Assembly (NCBI GenBank): GCA_001798455.1
Contig: MGSI01000162.1
Location: 3,200-11,556, forward strand
Direction of reading: 5' to 3'
Source of the DNA: Deltaproteobacteria bacterium RIFCSPLOWO2_02_FULL_57_26
GTDB taxonomy: Bacteria; Desulfobacterota; Binatia; UBA9968
DNA length: 8,357 nucleotides
Positions 6,068-8,357 of this stretch are shown piece after piece. Every line of letters starts with the position of its first letter. The first letter of the stretch is position 1. The notes beneath the pieces are model-generated. The model did not search any database and was not told the DNA's origin. It worked only from the letters and a program-made list of their open reading frames with translations. The position numbers were made by a program, and so were the translations under genes.

Positions 6068-7048
6068 ATGGAATTCCCCATCTACCGAGCGAGAAGGCTG
6101 CGCCGCAGCGAGCGGCTGCGGGAGATGGTGCGGGAGACCGCGCTCAGCGCCAAGGACCTGATTTATCCTCTTTTTGTGGTGCCCGGGAAAGACACCTTTC
6201 AGCCGGTCTCATCGATGCCGGGGATCGCGCAGCTCTCTGTGGATCGGGCGGTCAAGGAATGCCAGGAGGCAAGCTCTTTGGGTATCCCCGCAGTGATACT
6301 GTTCGGCATCCCGGAGCGAAAAGACCCTTTGGGCTCGGAGGCGTATTCGGACAGCGGGGTTGTGCAGCAGGCGATCCGCGCCATTAAAGAGAAAGCCCCA
6401 GAGATTTTGGTGATCACCGATGTCTGCCTGTGTGAATATACCGACCATGGGCACTGCGGGGTGATCAAAAACGGCGATGTCGATAATGACAGTACGCTCG
6501 AGCTGTTGGTCAAGGAGGCCCTCTCTCACGCTCGAGCCGGAGCCGATATCGTGGGCCCATCGGATATGATGGACGGAAGGGTAGGGGCGATTCGCAAGGC
6601 GCTTGATCAGAACGGTTTCCAACAGGTCGCCATCTTAGCTTATGCGGCCAAGTTCGCCTCCGCCTTCTATGGTCCATTCCGCGAAGCCGCCGAATCCACG
6701 CCCCAGTTCGGCGACCGGCGCTCCTACCAGATGGACCCGGGAAACGCCGACGAAGCTTTGAGGGAGGTTGAGCTGGATATCCGCGAGGGGGCCGATATCG
6801 TAATGGTGAAGCCGGCGATGGCTTATCTGGATCTCGTCTACCGCGTGAAGCAGAAATTCGGCTACACCGTGGCAGCCTACAACGTGAGCGGGGAGTACTC
6901 CATGATCAAGGCCGCCGGGCACAACGGCTGGATCGACGAGAAACGGATCATGATGGAGGTCCTGCTCTGTATCAAGCGCGCCGGCGCCGACATGATCCTC
7001 ACCTATTTTGCCAAAGATGTGGCGCGCGAGTTGACTCCCGGGAAATGA
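6068..7048 (+). CDS. hemB: Delta-aminolevulinic acid dehydratase (porphobilinogen synthase), zinc type
   Basis: HemB condenses two 5-aminolevulinate molecules into porphobilinogen. The protein has 326 residues, the usual length. It starts with the typical [18 protein letters not shown] (7-24). The active-site zinc cysteines are present in [14 protein letters not shown] (118-131; C120, C122, C130), marking a zinc-dependent rather than a magnesium-only active site. The two Schiff-base lysines are K195 in [13 protein letters not shown] (192-204) and K248 in [10 protein letters not shown] (246-255). Other conserved stretches are [14 protein letters not shown] (163-176), [11 protein letters not shown] (216-226) and [15 protein letters not shown] (269-283). 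The ATG at 6068 is supported by GGAGG four bases before it. It is the last recognisable gene of the operon: after its stop come a gap of 452 bases and a degraded opposite-strand fragment. No intrinsic terminator was identified. Operon order differs from reaction order, as is common. Confidence 0.98.
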   Translation: MEFPIYRARRLRRSERLREMVRETALSAKDLIYPLFVVPGKDTFQPVSSMPGIAQLSVDRAVKECQEASSLGIPAVILFGIPERKDPLGSEAYSDSGVVQQAIRAIKEKAPEILVITDVCLCEYTDHGHCGVIKNGDVDNDSTLELLVKEALSHARAGADIVGPSDMMDGRVGAIRKALDQNGFQQVAILAYAAKFASAFYGPFREAAESTPQFGDRRSYQMDPGNADEALREVELDIREGADIVMVKPAMAYLDLVYRVKQKFGYTVAAYNVSGEYSMIKAAGHNGWIDEKRIMMEVLLCIKRAGADMILTYFAKDVARELTPGK

Positions 7049-7104
7049 TCGGCAACTAATCCCTCCCTTTTCCTATCGGTCAGCAAAAAAGACCTTATGA
7101 GGAC

Positions 7105-7278
7105 TTAGGAAGGCTTTTCAGGGTTTTCAGCCTGCACGTGCTCTTGACCGGCGGCGGCAACTAGCTTGTCATCATCAGTAGATAGAAAGATCAGTGGAGG
7201 TGCTCCCCGAGGGAGACTGGCGCGGAGCTGTAGGGCGCTTGCCAGTTGAATCGCGTCAAGGGCTCGCAGGGAGATTCT
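7105..7278 (-). pseudogene. C-terminal remnant of a PIN-domain (VapC-like) toxin
   Basis: Read on the - strand from about 7278 down to a TAA stop at 7107-7105, the frame gives about 57 residues with a PIN-domain C-terminal half. SLRALDAIQLASALQLR contains the third conserved acidic residue (D, codon 7255-7257). LIFLSTDDDKLVAAA contains the following TDD motif (7168-7176). The chain ends QAENPEKPS. PIN-domain proteins are usually about 130-150 residues, so the N-terminal half with the first catalytic aspartates is missing. Just upstream in the same frame is a TAA (7299-7297) and no start codon with family sequence, so this is a truncated, non-functional relic. It lies convergent to hemB, with 56 bases between the two stop codons. 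No VapB-like antitoxin is seen. The domain call is from residue pattern only. Confidence 0.65.
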
Positions 7279-7299
7279 GGGGACATAATACGAATTTTA
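7272..7299 (+). repeat. Possible dispersed-repeat end (REP-like motif) at the PIN truncation point
   Basis: The sequence ATTCTGGGGACATAATACG (7274-7292), followed by AATTTTAC, resembles from memory an ATTCTGGGGACACAATAC-type motif that recurs between genes in many environmental genomes, often near REP-associated tyrosine transposases. It begins exactly where PIN-domain similarity stops. Only one copy is in the window and no transposase is present, so the assignment is tentative. Confidence 0.35.
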
Positions 7300-7429
7300 C
7301 TTCCGGACCGGTATCTGGCTGCCAGGCGCCCCGGCAGGCGGGCACGCAGACAGGCAGCTCCACCGTTCACGGCATGCTTCATAAACGGCTCCCAACTCAA
7401 AATGTTGATCCTTGCGTGGAAACCGCCGG

Positions 7430-7457
7430 TTGACGTAACACCTCGTTATCAGATACT
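7430..7457 (+). promoter_or_regulatory. Sigma70-type promoter of the TctC-type gene
   Basis: TTGACG (7430-7435, 5/6) is followed after 16 bases by GATACT (7452-7457, 4/6). The predicted start near 7464 would leave a leader of about 37 bases before ATG 7501, a normal arrangement for a separately transcribed gene. Confidence 0.5.
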
Positions 7458-7488
7458 GTCTTTCCCTACCATTATTTGACCAACCGAG

Positions 7489-7494
7489 AGGAGG
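7489..7494 (+). promoter_or_regulatory. Ribosome binding site of the TctC-type gene
   Basis: A perfect AGGAGG, inside the longer purine run AGAGGAGGAG (7487-7496), lies six bases before ATG 7501. It decides the start of the open frame that runs off the window. Confidence 0.8.
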
Positions 7495-7500
7495 AGCGAT

Positions 7501-8357
7501 ATGAAAAAGGGTCTGGCTACTACGCGATTGTGCGGACTGATCGTAGCCCTGCTTCCCCTGGCCGCCTGGGCAGCCGCGTCGAGCCCGACTCCCGAGCCCG
7601 TCAAGCCTGCCGTGGACAGGCCGGCGCTCTTCGACGAGAGGGCGGTGGCCGACTTCTACCAGGGGAAGACCATTCAAATCATCGTTGGCCACGGCGCGGG
7701 CGGTGGGTTCGATGTCTACTCCCGCGCGATCGCGCGGCATCTGGGCAAGCACATCCCCGGGAAACCGACCATCATCGTAGATAACATGCCTGCCGCTGGC
7801 GGCCTGGTTGCCGCGAGCCACATTTACAACCGGGCGCCCAAGGACGGCACGGTGATGGGCAATATCATCGGCGGAATCGTGAGATCCCAGTTGCTAGGCC
7901 ACCAGGGCGTCCAGTTCGACGCGGGCAAGTTCCACTACCTCGGCGCGCCGAACGGCGAGAACTCGCTGCTGATAATGACCAAGGCCTCTGGAATCACCAG
8001 ATTCGAGCAACTGCTGGAGTCGGGTGGCAGGGTGGCGACTCTCGGAGACGCGGGTGCCGCCACCACCAATCATACGGCCTCGTTGCTGACTCGCGATGTC
8101 CTGGGTGCCAACGTCAAGGTAGTGACCGGGTACAAGACCACCGCCGGGGTGGAGCTGGCGATGGAGCAGGGGGAGGTGGGTGGCCAGTACAACGACTGGG
8201 CCTCGAACAAGGCGCGGACGTTAGCGAAATTCGAGAGCGGAGAGTGGCTGCTCATCGGGCAACTCACCGACAAGCCGCTCCAGGGCCTGCCGCGGCAGAA
8301 CGTCCCGCTGATCCTGAACTACGCGAAGACTGACGAACAGCGGGAGTTGCTCCGCTT
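7501..8357 (+). CDS. TctC/Bug-type tripartite tricarboxylate transporter solute-binding protein, 5' part
   Basis: The frame is open from ATG 7501 to the right edge (about 285 residues), so the C-terminus lies outside. Residues 1-24 form a Sec signal peptide: MKKGLATTRL, then a hydrophobic core, with likely cleavage after AAWA; no lipobox is evident. A proline-rich linker follows (about 26-45). The binding-protein domain starts DFYQGKTIQIIVGHGAGGGFD (50-70), with YSRAIARHLGKHIPGKP (72-88), VDNMPAAGGLVAASHIYN (92-109) and APKDGT (111-116). This matches the TctC/Bug family, periplasmic receptors that bind carboxylates and pass them to TctA/TctB membrane subunits. The subtype with HIPG-P-(T)-IIV-NMP is, from memory, abundant in soil Binatia- and Rokubacteria-like genomes, often as orphan genes. 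It has its own promoter and a strong ribosome binding site. The ligand cannot be told. No TctA or TctB gene is in the window. Confidence 0.88.
   Translation, partial: MKKGLATTRLCGLIVALLPLAAWAAASSPTPEPVKPAVDRPALFDERAVADFYQGKTIQIIVGHGAGGGFDVYSRAIARHLGKHIPGKPTIIVDNMPAAGGLVAASHIYNRAPKDGTVMGNIIGGIVRSQLLGHQGVQFDAGKFHYLGAPNGENSLLIMTKASGITRFEQLLESGGRVATLGDAGAATTNHTASLLTRDVLGANVKVVTGYKTTAGVELAMEQGEVGGQYNDWASNKARTLAKFESGEWLLIGQLTDKPLQGLPRQNVPLILNYAKTDEQRELLR

Larger units (their letters stand above)
7049..7500. other. Intergenic region between hemB and the TctC-type gene
   Basis: This 452-base stretch contains no intact gene that I can support. From left to right it has 56 bases without a recognisable feature, a - strand PIN-domain remnant (7105-7278), a repeat-like motif at its truncation point (7272-7299), a GC-rich stretch with a possible 5-bp hairpin (CTGCC 7319-7323 with GGCAG 7333-7337), then a promoter (7430-7457) and a ribosome binding site (7489-7494) for the next gene. 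Open frames of 69-79 codons crossing it show no family resemblance and are probably spurious. Confidence 0.6.

Noticed and set aside
7078..7094. Possible terminator after hemB (GGTC ... GACC around an A-run)
   Set aside because: The stem is only 4 bp with no T-run on the + strand, so it does not meet the usual criteria for an intrinsic terminator.
7191..7479. Open frames of 69-79 codons on both strands in the hemB/tctC gap
   Set aside because: They overlap the PIN relic, the repeat-like motif and the tctC promoter, lack ribosome binding sites and show no domain pattern.

Overview
The window reads as a piece of chromosome from an uncultured, fairly GC-rich Gram-negative bacterium. Family resemblance points to a soil or subsurface lineage such as Methylomirabilota/Rokubacteria, Binatia or another former deltaproteobacterial group. 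That placement rests on the gene order ccsA-hemA-hemC-hemD-hemB and on the style of the TctC-type binding protein. It is inference, not a measured phylogeny. All intact genes lie on the + strand.

Layout. Positions 1-614 hold the 3' part of a uroporphyrinogen-III C-methyltransferase gene (cobA/SUMT). It is followed by a 28-codon single-helix membrane microprotein (719-805) and a YeiH/UPF0324 putative sulfate exporter (839-1897). A weak terminator-like hairpin (1940-1962) and a good sigma70-type promoter (2005-2032) separate this block from the tetrapyrrole operon: ccsA (2044-2865), hemA (2869-4149), hemC (4252-5190), hemD (5177-5995) and hemB (6068-7048). A 452-base gap follows. It carries a decayed PIN-domain toxin fragment on the - strand (7105-7278), a repeat-like motif exactly at its truncation point, and a sigma70-type promoter. 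The window ends inside a secreted TctC/Bug-type solute-binding protein gene (7501 to the edge).

How the genes work together. HemA, HemB, HemC and HemD cover four successive activities from glutamyl-tRNA to uroporphyrinogen III; only glutamate-1-semialdehyde aminomutase (HemL) is missing here. CobA draws on uroporphyrinogen III to make precorrin-2 for siroheme or cobalamin. CcsA handles haem delivery to apocytochrome c. The cobA-microprotein-yeiH block may belong to a sulfur-assimilation cluster to the left, since siroheme is the cofactor of sulfite reductase.

Most unusual structure. The only two real gaps inside the hem operon (hemA/hemC and hemD/hemB) each hold a pair of degenerate 7-base tandem arrays in inverted orientation. 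The two gaps use different heptamer words but the same architecture: the left arm starts at the upstream stop codon, and the right arm covers or abuts the downstream ribosome binding site. The resulting RNA hairpins look like candidates for mobile-repeat insertions, translational control, or both.
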